A stretch of 64,000 bases of DNA from Chondrilla cf. caribensis. Taxonomy: Eukaryota > Porifera > Demospongiae > Chondrillida > Chondrillidae. This document shows positions 36,065 to 46,669 of this stretch, one piece after another (position 1 is the stretch's first letter; every line of letters starts with the position of its first letter). The notes beneath the pieces are model-generated. The model was not told the origin of the DNA. It made no database searches and saw only the letters and a program-made list of their open reading frames with translations. The DNA lies in assembly GCA_964020155.1 (NCBI GenBank), contig OZ026559.1, positions 3,750,174-3,814,173 of the forward strand, given 5' to 3'. A program made the position numbers and the translations under genes.

Positions 36065-38005
36065 TCAGTTTTCATCTTGTATATTCAACATCTGTTGCAC
36101 AGCTACTCTAACTTTCGTTCCAATTCTACGGATGATCCAAGCTCCTATTGGTAGAAGTGTATGATGTAGTACAAACATCAGAGAGGAGGAGACTGTTCGA
36201 GTCTCTTCTCCATATTTACTCAAATGCAGTACAAGTGTAATACTGAATGTTAGTGATCCAAATCCAAAGACTAGTACTGCTATGAACATGAGTAGCAGTA
36301 TCTGTCGAAGTGCTTGTTTTGGTGTGATTCTGTATTCCTCTTCTTTGATGAAGATTTGATCAGTAGTGAAGGGAATGGATGTTATGATGATGCATACAAA
36401 CATTGCACACCACACGGTGAGAATGGTAAATCCGTACAAATGTGGATTAACACTCACTAACAAGAATTGAAATGGAAGATGTACTAATAGACACATTACA
36501 CTCATGTAGATCCCCCAAAGAGATGTTGTTGCAATGATCCTGTGTACATGTCGTTTTCTTCTACAACATTTAGTTATTATACTCCATGTTTTGGGAATGG
36601 GAAATGTAATATACTTGCTGTGAATGTAAGCTGTAACGCCACTTGCAATGAAGATGAATATGAATAGTGTAATGGCTAAAGAACAGGATTGAACTCTGTG
36701 TTCAGTGTTCCGTACTATGTTATTTGGATTACAGCCCAATGTCAGACCTTCAGCAATCGTGTAACTGTTGAAGACATGAGCAAGACTTGCTACAGCCCAG
36801 AATAACGGTACTTTAGCTTTGCTTCTACTTTGTTGTAGACTTGCTAGCTGGTTTTTACCAATGCCATGGAGTATGTAAGGTGTTGCGATTACCAATAAGA
36901 GTAGAAACATTGTCCCACTACTACGATGTGATTGTTTATGATGAGCATGAAGATATGCATCAATTTGCAGCCTTCGATTCATATTTCTGACATCTACTAC
37001 CTGACGGTTTACAGCAAGCTCTTCAAAGAACACTCTTGTCTGTTTGCTACTGTCTTTATTCTCTGGATACCGTCCCTTCTGTAGGATAAGTGATTTGACC
37101 TGTATTTTATATGAGCAATTTAATAGAATCAAAATATAATAATAATTGCTATTATTATTAATGCACATGTGATGTAATTATTCGAAGCACAAATCAAAGT
37201 TATTTAATATTGTGCAATGTAGTTCCAAATGGTGCAGCTGTTATTTCTTTGGGTTTGCTACATTTGGGAACTGAACTGGGAATTGACATGGAGTTGGGAG
37301 TTACAAAATAAGCAATGTTTAATATTCAGTGTACATACTATATTTTTGCATAAATTAATACGTATCATGATCATTTTGCATGCAAACACCTACTTTTTTA
37401 ATGCTGCAGTACACACACAGATATATATATATATATATATATATTAATACATTGTCAAATGTGATTCTCAAACATTTACAGTTAAATATTATACTCACCT
37501 GTGTGGTGACTGTACCAAGATCTCCCAATTCCTTACATTCCAGTGGTATTTTTATGCAAGCAATTTGCGTAGGCAAGACAAAAGGTGAAGTTTTGTTGAA
37601 CAGCTGGTTATAGCTTATTATGGGGAGGTATTCACCAAATTCCATCCAGTGTAGATCTCCTACAATATTTAAAATGATTTTAGTGGTCCACATGCACCAA
37701 TATATGCTGTGATAAGTGTAGTTTATTTCTGGGTATGTCCTCCATGGATAGGTCCCAAGTGAGCACTCTTCAGGAAGTGGGCCTTTGTAGTTGGTGAAGT
37801 AGGCTATTATTACATCAGATGGTCTAGCCCGATTGATGGGATAGAAGGCATTGAGGAGTTGTTGGTAGTTGTCAGGACAAGATTTAATGGAATTGAGAAT
37901 TTCCAAGGCATCATCACAAACTTCATATTGCTCATGTTCACCACAGACCATGCCTGTAAAGACTGCTACTGACAATACCACTGTTGCAGTTACAATCATC
38001 CTCAT
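36065..38005 (-). CDS. Array gene copy 7: seven-pass family member, intact, short intron
   Basis: Exon 1 is 38005-37499 and exon 2 is 37099-36065, 513 residues. The intron is only 399 bp and lacks both conserved intronic blocks, showing that direct splicing of the two exons is enough for an open reading frame. The acceptor is AAATACAG. The first ectodomain sequon is lost (NYKG for NYTD) and a Trp-Tyr pair reads WCMW, adding a cysteine. The tail is VAVQQMLNIQDEN, shared with copy 11, and the 3' flank (about 35340-36064) matches the copy 11 flank closely. A TA microsatellite lies at 37420-37443, just past the donor. Confidence 0.78.
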
Positions 38006-39243
38006 TAAATTTTCTGACAACGGACAAAATTATGCAGTGCCACTCAAATCATATGCATATCAAATAAAACAGATAATATACCAAAGATTGACCATCTATA
38101 ATATAATATATATATAATATAAAATTATATCATATAATTTTATATAAATTATATAAAGTATATCATATTATATATTTACTACAACATGAGTTACAGAAAT
38201 AGTAGACAATTTAAAGTACCAGCCTATGTATGTAATAGTGTGGGGCGCCTTGAAATATTCTACTTACGAATAATCAGTGTGTATATATATATATATATAA
38301 ATTAAAGAAAAAAAATAAATATATATATATATATATATATGTCAGCCACAAGTCAGATGATGACATAACCTTTTCATTCATTCGCACATTACAGGGGAAA
38401 ACTTAAACTACAGCACAGAACACTACCAAATGTACGGCAATTTTAACTAAGAGGGTCATCCGCTGTTTAAAATTACTCATTTTCTATTTCTTATTGAGTT
38501 GCTGTTCTCAAGTTATTTCCCTTCAAAGCTAACTACTATTTTTGATTGAGACTTTCTTTGATATATGGTTGCTGGCACAACTAAAATGGAATGTCAATTT
38601 GTATTTGTATGACAAAGGTTGACAATCATGGCTTTAAGGATGCTGTTCGCTTTCTCTGTGGGGACGTTATTAGTACACAACCATTATTTAGATAATGTTC
38701 TGGAACTTTCACACTTGGTTATCTCCCAGTAGGTGGGATAATTCTGCTGGTTCACACATATTTCACACAAAGACTAACCTTTTCCACACCTAGGAATCAA
38801 CATCAATATCTCTCGAGAAGATTTCTCCCAGGATCCCACCAATAGTAGTATTGTGAATATTGAAGTATGGACAGTATGTACTGTACATGTGTATGATACT
38901 ATTACATAATGTGTAATAATGTATCATAGAGTAAGATTTTCTAAGGATAGTATACACATGTGTAATATATAATAGTCTTAAACGTAGAGTGTGTATTATA
39001 TCTCTATATTAAAATATGTTTTTTTTATGGCATGCATTCAGCCATAACATGCATAGATCTGTTTACCACATTCAACTTATCATATATAATAATTTTATTC
39101 AAATGGAGCAGTTATCTGTGTTTTGCAAAATAACGTTTCAATTCAATTTTCACTAGCAGTTGGCCATTTTCAAGTGCATTATACGAGCTATTAGCAAGGG
39201 GGTTGTTCTAAACACACATTAAACTGGAAATCAACATACATTA

Positions 39244-39440
39244 CCAGGATGACGTCAGGTGCGAATATTATATATTACGTCATGATTTTAGCCTGACATT
39301 TTGTACTTGGTCCATCGAAGTGGAGCGATATGGTATAGCGTAACCGGGCCATCAATCCGCCTGCCATTTTGATTGGACCATCGGGTGATCACGTGGAGTT
39401 CAATAATGGGCTGGACCACGTGTTGTTTCACTCAGTAAGG
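39244..39440. promoter_or_regulatory. CRE/E-box module upstream of copy 7
   Basis: TGACGTCA at 39250-39257, TTACGTCATG near 39277, E-boxes at 39390-39395 and 39417-39422. It lies 1.25 kb upstream of the copy 7 start and about 220 bp left of the transposase segment. Confidence 0.45.
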
Positions 39441-39655
39441 GCAGCGATGAAGGTACGATAACTGGAAACGTCCTCTCCCATTAACGCTACAGATTGGCAG
39501 TATATTGGCAGAGATATCCGAAAGAAAACCAACGAAGAATTCCACCGTGGTTGAATTATTGTAAGTTGCTACATTGAAATCATGATTCTGTGTAAAGCAT
39601 CAATTATCGGACACAACTTACCTATATTCGTAATTCCTCAATATGAATTTCTATT

Positions 39656-39943
39656 GAGGAATTAGTCGGATCAACCTGAAAGAACGGACCGGCGGCCATA
39701 TTGAAACGATGACGTCAGATTTCGCAATCATACCGCATTACAACCTAGTCACGTGATGCGGGGGCGTGTCGCTTTAAAATGGCTGACGGAATATTAGCGT
39801 CATATAATTATACATAAGTACTAGCTATTAATGACGTCATTTTACCACGTTCGCGCGGGAATTTCGAACTCTGTTCGCGCGGGAATTTCGAACTCGGAGC
39901 AAATAATATAGATTTTAGATTTGATCTATTATACCCGAGAATC
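39656..39943 (+). promoter_or_regulatory. GC-richer 5' region of the transposase gene with paired E2F-like sites
   Basis: This segment replaces array spacer sequence and is visibly richer in CpG than its surroundings. It contains a YY1-like GGCCATATTG, two CREs (TGACGTCA near 39710 and 39832), a TCACGTGA E-box, a GGGGCGTGTC KLF-type box and a 24-bp direct repeat (39849-39872, 39873-39896) whose core TTCGCGCGGGAA fits an E2F site. The ATG follows 47 bp after the second repeat. These are motif matches only; promoter activity is inferred. Confidence 0.45.
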
Positions 39944-40912
39944 ATGTCATTTTTAGAAATAGGTAAAATCGCTTTTAGGGAAAGGGATGACCTCATAGAT
40001 TGGATGAAATCCAAGAGTCTTCTCTCCAACACGAAGACCTGTAATACTTGCAATGTTTCTATGACATGGCAGGATCGTAATGACATCAGCGATGGTCACA
40101 GGTACGTGATTAATAATATTCATTAATAAACAATATTACACAAAATCTAATAATAAAATTAATGTGGAATACAACATCAATAGATGGAGATGTCCTCAAT
40201 GTAAAAAGAGTACCACAATTAGAGATGGGAGCTTTTTTGCCAAGTCACGCCTGACCCTGCAGAAGTGGTTGCTGCTAATCCATTGGTGGTCATGGGAGTT
40301 CCCAGTGATTGATTGTGCGAGGGCCATCGAGGTTGATGATAACACTGCCTGTGCGGCATACCAATGGCTACGCGAGGTATGTAGCACAAAGTTACTGGGT
40401 TTGGATATCAAACTTGGTGGACAAGGCCAAGTTGTACAAATAGACGAAAGTCTTTTTCGGCACAAATCCAAGGTAAAATATAATATTGTTCCACTTTGTT
40501 CAGTATCACTGAGGTTAAAATTTCCATTTTAGAATCACAGAGGCAGATCTACAACTCGGGAGATTTGGATATTTGGGCTGTGTGATCCATCCACACAGCC
40601 TGCTACAGGTTATATGGAGATTGTGGATGATCGCACATCCCAGACCCTGCTCCCAATTATCCAACGCCATGTCCACCCAGGCACCATCATCCACAGTGAC
40701 CAATGGAGGGCATACCACAATGTTGGAGGCTTGCCCAATGTATCCAGTCATGAAACAGTGAACCATAGCCTCCACTTTGTGGACCCAGTGACTGGAGTCC
40801 ACACACAAGCTATCGAATCCTACTGGAATGGGGCAAAAATAAAATTAAAAAAAAATGAAAGGCGTATCAGCAAATCAGCTCCCTTCACACTTAGATGAAT
40901 TTATCGAATATT
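39944..40912 (+). pseudogene. IS1595/Merlin-like DDE transposase gene, 3' truncated and frameshifted
   Basis: Three exons fit: 39944-40101, 40184-40472 and 40533 onward, with introns of 82 bp (GTACGT...TAG) and 60 bp (GTAAAA...TAG). The spliced frame gives a zinc ribbon (CNTC, then WRCPQC), a GSFF motif, QIDESLF with the first Asp, HSDQWRAY with the second Asp and AIESYWNGAK with the likely Glu, the order found in ISXO2-like (IS1595/Merlin) transposases. After the A-run at 40847-40855 the in-frame product ends at 40898. The family-typical MKGVSANQLPSHLDEF lies one frame away, so an extra A is the likely break. Homology then runs straight into array spacer at about 40904, with no 3' terminal repeat. 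About 265 residues remain of a usual 260-300. Probably inactive. Confidence 0.8.
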
Positions 40913-41429
40913 TTCTGACACATTTTATATCTCTAGCAGAACGATGCTACGAGCTGCTCAAACTACGAGAATTTTACTGAGTGGAGAGCGACTATATGTA
41001 ATGCTTTATAAAACAAAGTTTATTGGGAGTCGGTAGGTTTCATAGTTATCGAGAAATAGCCAATTGTGTGTGTCCGAACATAGGTAGTGTTCCTTATTAA
41101 TTGATGCTTTACTCTATTTGACATATGTATTATTTTGTAAAATGCTAAACTATCATTGTCTTATCCCCCGCATTTCATTGTGAATACAATGAAAGTATAA
41201 TGGAAGATATCATGTATCTTCCCTTGTGTGTAATACTTCAAACCACTGCACCGTTTTTTAGTCCATACATCCAAAAATAATGCTATAAGCTGTCACCAGC
41301 TCAGGTACATCCACAATCATGGTTTTTACTACAACTACAAGTGACCATAGATGGTCAGTCAACAGAAATCTAAAGCAGAAAGGTTTTGTCCTTTCAATTT
41401 GCATATCACCGAAACCTAAGTATAGTTAC

Positions 41430-41640
41430 CTATCAAATTTGGTAACTACGAATGCGAAAGATGTTGCAGAATCCGAATCTGTGGCCACTTATGGTGACTT
41501 GCACTACAGTAGTATAACTTGTCAACAAGCAATTGTTGGATTCTGTATCAAGGCAACTGCTGAAGGAGGATATATGTAGAGCACATACCAATGGTATACC
41601 TTGTGGTCTACAGGACTGGCTAATTTGTATGTATGTACTG
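41430..41640 (+). pseudogene. Conserved plus-strand open stretch (VATYGDLHYSS)
   Basis: One frame reads VATYGDLHYSSITCQQAIVG then FCIKATAEGGYM and a stop; read past the stop in a neighbouring frame it continues YQWYTLWSTGLANL. Related stretches lie near 1500-1720, 19025-19190 and 63085-63260, with small indels. They precede the Ig-like remnants and may belong to the same lost gene. I do not recognise the domain. Confidence 0.25.
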
Positions 41641-41763
41641 AGTAGATATTTCATCATTTTTAGCCATATGTAACCATTACAGTTATCACATTTGATAATT
41701 TTTCTTTTCCTTTGCATAGTGTTGCTTCCATGGATATCTGTCAGCATGGTACATTGCTCAATG

Positions 41764-41825
41764 CCGATTGATGGGGTAGAAGGCATTTAGGAGTCTTTGA
41801 TAGTTGTTAGGATAAACTTGATCCT
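41764..41825 (-). pseudogene. Short exon 1 fragment, 3' of copy 8
   Basis: Only the complement of the PINRA region survives (GATTGATGGGGTAGAAGGC, then a decayed TCAACAAC stretch). It joins abruptly to a spacer at about 41763, where other units have more exon sequence, so this copy was truncated by a deletion. Confidence 0.5.
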
Positions 41826-42507
41826 TGGTACTGTCATGATCATTAAATTGATTAATGATCATGACAATATCACTGATACATGCAGCTATGCAAGAAGTAT
41901 ATAATATCCATTGTTGGACAGAATGAAATATTTTTTAATTCAATAATATTATGTCCAGGATCATCCATTAATATCATTACATACTTCACACATATTGCCA
42001 CTGCTATACCTACCAGTGTACATCAGTTTAAATTGTTCAAGATTTCTTTAAATCTCCAATGATATAAAATTGAAATGATTAATTATAAATGTAGATAATA
42101 TAGAATGCGCCATGCAATGAATTACAATGGTTTTCTCCAATGACATATTAAACTATTACTATACATGCATTTAGTGGTGACAGATCTGTTTGATACGTCA
42201 TTCAACTTGCCAGCTTATCCATTCAAGTAGCCCATCAAATCCATTGAAATGAATGTTTTCCAAATTCATGATCATTACTCTCTATCAAATATTTTCCACA
42301 TCAATTACTAATTATTATACTTACAGTGTATCACAAGAATCATTACCAAGGCCATGCAGAAGTAATATACATGTGAATAACAGGTATAGGGTAGAAGTGT
42401 GATACAGGATATAATTTATATATTATAGTAGATGAACATAGTATGCAATGCCCTGGAAATGTACACGACTATTATGACCTTTCTATTTTGATGGAAGTGC
42501 GAATGGA

Positions 42508-44912
42508 TCAGTTCTCATCTTGTACATTCAACATCTGTTGCACCGTTTCTCTAACTTTCGCTCCAACTCTACGGATGATCCAAGCGCCTATTGGTAGAAG
42601 TGTATGATGTAGTACAAATATCAGAGAGGAGGAGAATGTTCGAGTCTCTTCTCCATATTTACTCAAATGTAGTACAAGTGTAATACTGAATGTTAGTGAT
42701 CCAAATCCAAAGACTAGTACTGCTATGAACATGAGTAGCAGTATCTGTTGAAGTGCTTGTTTTGGTGTGATTCTGTATTCCTCTTCTTTAATGAAGATTT
42801 GATCAATTGTGAAGGGAATGGATGTTACGATGATGCATACAAGCATTGCACACCACACTGTGAGAATGGTAAATCCGTACAAGTGTGGATTAACACTCAC
42901 TAACAAGAGTTGAAATGGAAGATGTACTAATAGACCCACTACACTCATGTAGATCCCCCAAAGAGATGTCGTTGTAATGATTTTGTGTACATGTCGTTGT
43001 CTTCCACAACATTTAGTTATTATACTCCATGTTTTGGGAATGGGAAATGTAATGTACTTGCTGTGAATGTAAGCTGTAATGCCACTAGTGATGAAGATGA
43101 ATATTAATACTGCAATGGCTAAGGAACAGGCTTCAACTCTGTGTTTAGTATTCCGTACTATGTTAGTTTGATTACAGCCCAACGCCAGCACTTCAGCAAT
43201 CATGTAAATGTTGAAGACATGAGCAAGACTTGCTACAGCCCAGAAGAAAGGTACTTTAGCTTTGCTCCTACTTTGCTGCAGACGCGCTAGCTGGTTTTTA
43301 CCAATGCCATGGAGTATGTAAGGTGATGCGATTACTAATAGGAATATAAACATTGTCACGCCAATACGATGTGATTGTTTATGATGAGCCTGAAGATATG
43401 CCTCAATCTGCAGCCTGTGATTCATATTTCTGACATCTACTACCTGCGGGTTTACAGCAAGCCACTCAAAGAACACTCTTGTCTGTTTACTGCTGTCTTT
43501 ATTCTCCAAATACTGTCCCTTTTGTAGCATTAGTGATTTGACCTGCATTTAAGGCATAATTTAATAGAATCAAAACAACTATATTTAATTTAATTGTTAT
43601 TATTTTAGCTAAGATATACTATTTTGCGTAATATTTATCATCATGATGTTATAAATACCAGGTCCTACATATAATATGATAAATGATAAATTTATGTCCA
43701 AATTTTGGACCAATTACTACTGTAACACTGGTATAACGTGTGAAACCAAATCGAAAAGAAATGTCTCAATGAATTATAAAATTATTAAAATATAGAATAT
43801 TAGAATATTTTGAAGTACTATTTCAACATTAGTAGCTTATACAGATGATTATTGATTTTATACACTTGCCGGAGAGTTGAAAGACCTCCTAAACTTAAAA
43901 GACACCATAGGAAATTTTTTCATCATCAGTAATCTTTACCTGAATCACATAAATCTTGAGACCCATCTATAATATACACATCACAGTGACTGTTAGCATT
44001 ATAAAGACCTTCCATGATCATTTCCATTAAAAAGGCTCATTTTTGGGGACCTTCTACAACCCAATAAGAATGAAGGAGATCGAAGAATCCAAAGCATGTT
44101 TACGAAATCGAAACACAAATCAAAATTAAAATAATCAGTTTGTGCAATGAAGTTCCAACTGGTGCAGGATGTTACTTCTTTGGGTTTGCTACATTTGGGA
44201 ACTGTAGACAATCCATTGACATGAAGTTGGGAGTTACAAAATAAACAATAATAGTTAGTGTACATGCTATATTTTATTGCTTACATATCATGGTTATCTT
44301 GCATGCAAATACCTACTTTGAATGCAGCAGTGCATAGACAGAACATATTATTATTATTACAAAATTTAATGTAATTTTCAAACATTTGTACCTAAATATA
44401 CTCACCTGTGTGGTGACTGTACCAAGATCTCCCAATTCCTTACATTCCAATGGTATTTTAATGCACGCAATTTGTGTAGGCAAGACAAAAGGTGAAGTTT
44501 TGTTGAACAGCTGGTAGTAGGTTACAGTTGGGAGGTATTCACCAAATTCTAACAAGTGTAGATCTCCTACAATATTAATAATGATTTTAGTGGTCCACAT
44601 GTACCAATATATGTTGTGATAAGTGTAGTTTATTCCCGGGTATGTCCTCCATGGATAGGTCCCAAGTGAACACTCTTCAGGAAGTGGGTCTGTGTAGTTG
44701 GTGAAGTAGGCTATTATTACATCAGATGGTCTAGCCCGATTGATGGGGTAGAAGGCATTGAGGAGTTGTTGATAGTTGTCAGAACAAGATTTGATGGAAT
44801 TGAGAATTTCCAAGGCATCATCACAAACTTCATATCGCTCATGTTCACCACAGACCATGCCTGTAAAGACTGCTACTGACAATACCACTGTTGCAGTTAC
44901 AATCATCCTCAT
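42508..44912 (-). CDS. Array gene copy 8: seven-pass family member, intact
   Basis: Exon 1 is 44912-44406 and exon 2 is 43542-42508, 513 residues, intron 863 bp. In the ectodomain the CPDN motif is CSDN. Exon 2 is a clear mosaic: the external loop between segments 2 and 3 (NQTNIVRNTKHRVEACSLAIAVLIF) and the following basic loop (CCGRQRHVHK) are those of copies 3 and 10, while its N-terminal part (LAVNPQVVDVRN, AYLQAHHKQSHRIG) differs from them. The intron has the empty site of the TA-flanked element that occupies copies 4, 6 and 11. All splice signals, cysteines and hydrophobic segments are intact. Confidence 0.78.
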
Positions 44913-46669
44913 TTCTAACAACTGACAAAAAATATAATGCAACCCAATCATACAGTTAATAACAAAGCCAAGATCGACCACCTATAATATAAATAATGCT
45001 GATATAAGTTTTTGGTTTGTTTGCACATCAAGTGAAAACGTATAACCTTCAGCACCGAACACTACCATATGTTCAGCAATTTTAACTAGGAGGGTCATCT
45101 GCTGTTTAAAATCGCTCATTGTCTATTTCTTATTGAGTTGCTGTTCTTAAGCTTTTTTCCTTCAAAGCTAACTACCATTTTTGATTGAGGCTTTCTTTGA
45201 CTTTGAGTACAACTAAAATGGTTAATTTCTCTTTGCATGACAAAGGTTTGACAATCATGGCTATAAGGATGCCGTTTGCTTTTTCTGTGGGGACGTTATT
45301 AGTACAAAACCATCATTAGATGATGTTCTGGAAAGTTCACACTGGGTTGCCTCCCAGTAGGTGGGGCAATTCCGCTGGTTCTCACATATTTCACACAAAG
45401 ACTAACCTTTTCCACACCTAGGAATCAACATCGATATCTGTCAAGAAGATTTCTCCCAGGATCCAACCAATGATAGCAATGTGAATAATGAAACACACTG
45501 TATCCATGGACAATATGTACTGTGTATGATACTATTACGTAATGTATTATTATGCGTCAGAGTAGGATTTTCTAAGGATAGTACATGTGTAATATACAAT
45601 AGTCTTTTAATATGTAGAATGTGTATTGCATGTCTATATTAAAGCATGTATTGTGTAGCATGCATTCAGCCATAGAATGCATAGATCTGTTTACCACATT
45701 CAACTTATCATGTATAATAATTCTATTCAAATGGAGCAGTAATTTGTATTTTCAAAATAAGTTTCAATTCAATTTTCACTAACAGTTGATCATTTTCAAG
45801 TGCATTACAAGTCAATAGAAAGGGAATTGTTCCAAACACATGTCAACATAGAAATCAACATACATTTGTAGGATGATGCCAACTGTGAGTAATAATATTA
45901 TTATTATGTCATGATTTCTGCATGACATTTTGCACTTGATCCATTAACTGTAGTCGAACTGCTAGCCCCTGCTTTCACCCTTCACATGAAAAGCAGAGAA
46001 TGGGTCTGGGCTCTGTGAACCTACATTTGCACTTCGTTTGAACTCAGATTATCATTCGGGCGAATCGTTCAGTGATAATTCATCCAATTGATTACAAGGG
46101 GGGACGAACATGCTACAAATGTTTGGTGATAGTTTGATGCCGATTATAAGGGTTTGTATAGAAATGGACAGAAAGTACACTTACATAATTCTTTCCTTAT
46201 CACTAGCTACCTCCTCGTAGGAGAAATGGGATTTTCTCTGATGATCGATATCATTCTTCGACGTTGTCAGGGTATGTATAAAGAAAGTGCGAACAGATAG
46301 AAACTAACTGAGCAAATGAACTTATGAAAACATATTATTATGGGTACTGTAACAATTTGTATGTGTACTTTGGTATCTTGACTACAAATCTGTGTTCAAT
46401 ATTTCTCATTCTCCAGGACTATCAAGGAACATATAAATTGAAGTATTATCCCAAAAATGAAAATCATATCAGAATAATTATTCTAGGCACTAATAATTAC
46501 TGTGAACATGGTGATTGTGTTAGAGAGCTATTTGTGTGCTGTAGTAATTTTCATTCTTTGAGAAAATTGTAGTGTTTTAATGTGCACTGCAGTCTTTCTG
46601 TCCCAAACCTGTGGTTTTTGAGATAAACGAGAATTGATACGAAAGTTTTATACACACACATTGCAAATA
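44913..46669. other. Spacer between copies 8 and 9
   Basis: Broken CxxC frame, repeated flank (45470-45870), degenerate CRE, then the best Ig-like remnant; under 100 bp separate its last stop from the end of copy 9. Confidence 0.6.
45965..46572 (+). pseudogene. Ig-like domain exon remnants, best-preserved copy
   Basis: On the plus strand an open stretch reads GLYRNGQKVHLHNSFLI (about 46150-46200), like the C and C' strands of an Ig fold. After an intron-like gap (GTATGT ... TTCTCCAG) an exon from 46417 reads DYQGTYKLKYYPKNE, like the F and G strands (D-x-G-x-Y). It continues open through NNYCEHGDCVRELFVCC to a stop at 46570-46572. Upstream parts contain stops, and all other copies have shorter open stretches. 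It runs towards the minus-strand copy 9. I read it as a remnant of a second gene amplified along with the array; the Ig assignment rests on motif resemblance. Confidence 0.4.

Larger units (their letters stand above)
38006..42507. other. Spacer between copies 7 and 8
   Basis: TA-rich stretch (38100-38345), broken CxxC frame, repeated flank, CRE/E-box module, transposase segment replacing roughly 100 bp of spacer, VATYGDLHYSS remnant, short exon 1 fragment, AT-rich 3' flank. Confidence 0.6.

Noticed and set aside
40196..40808. Minus-strand frames across the transposase
   Set aside because: Antisense shadows of the plus-strand transposase exons, which carry the recognisable motifs.
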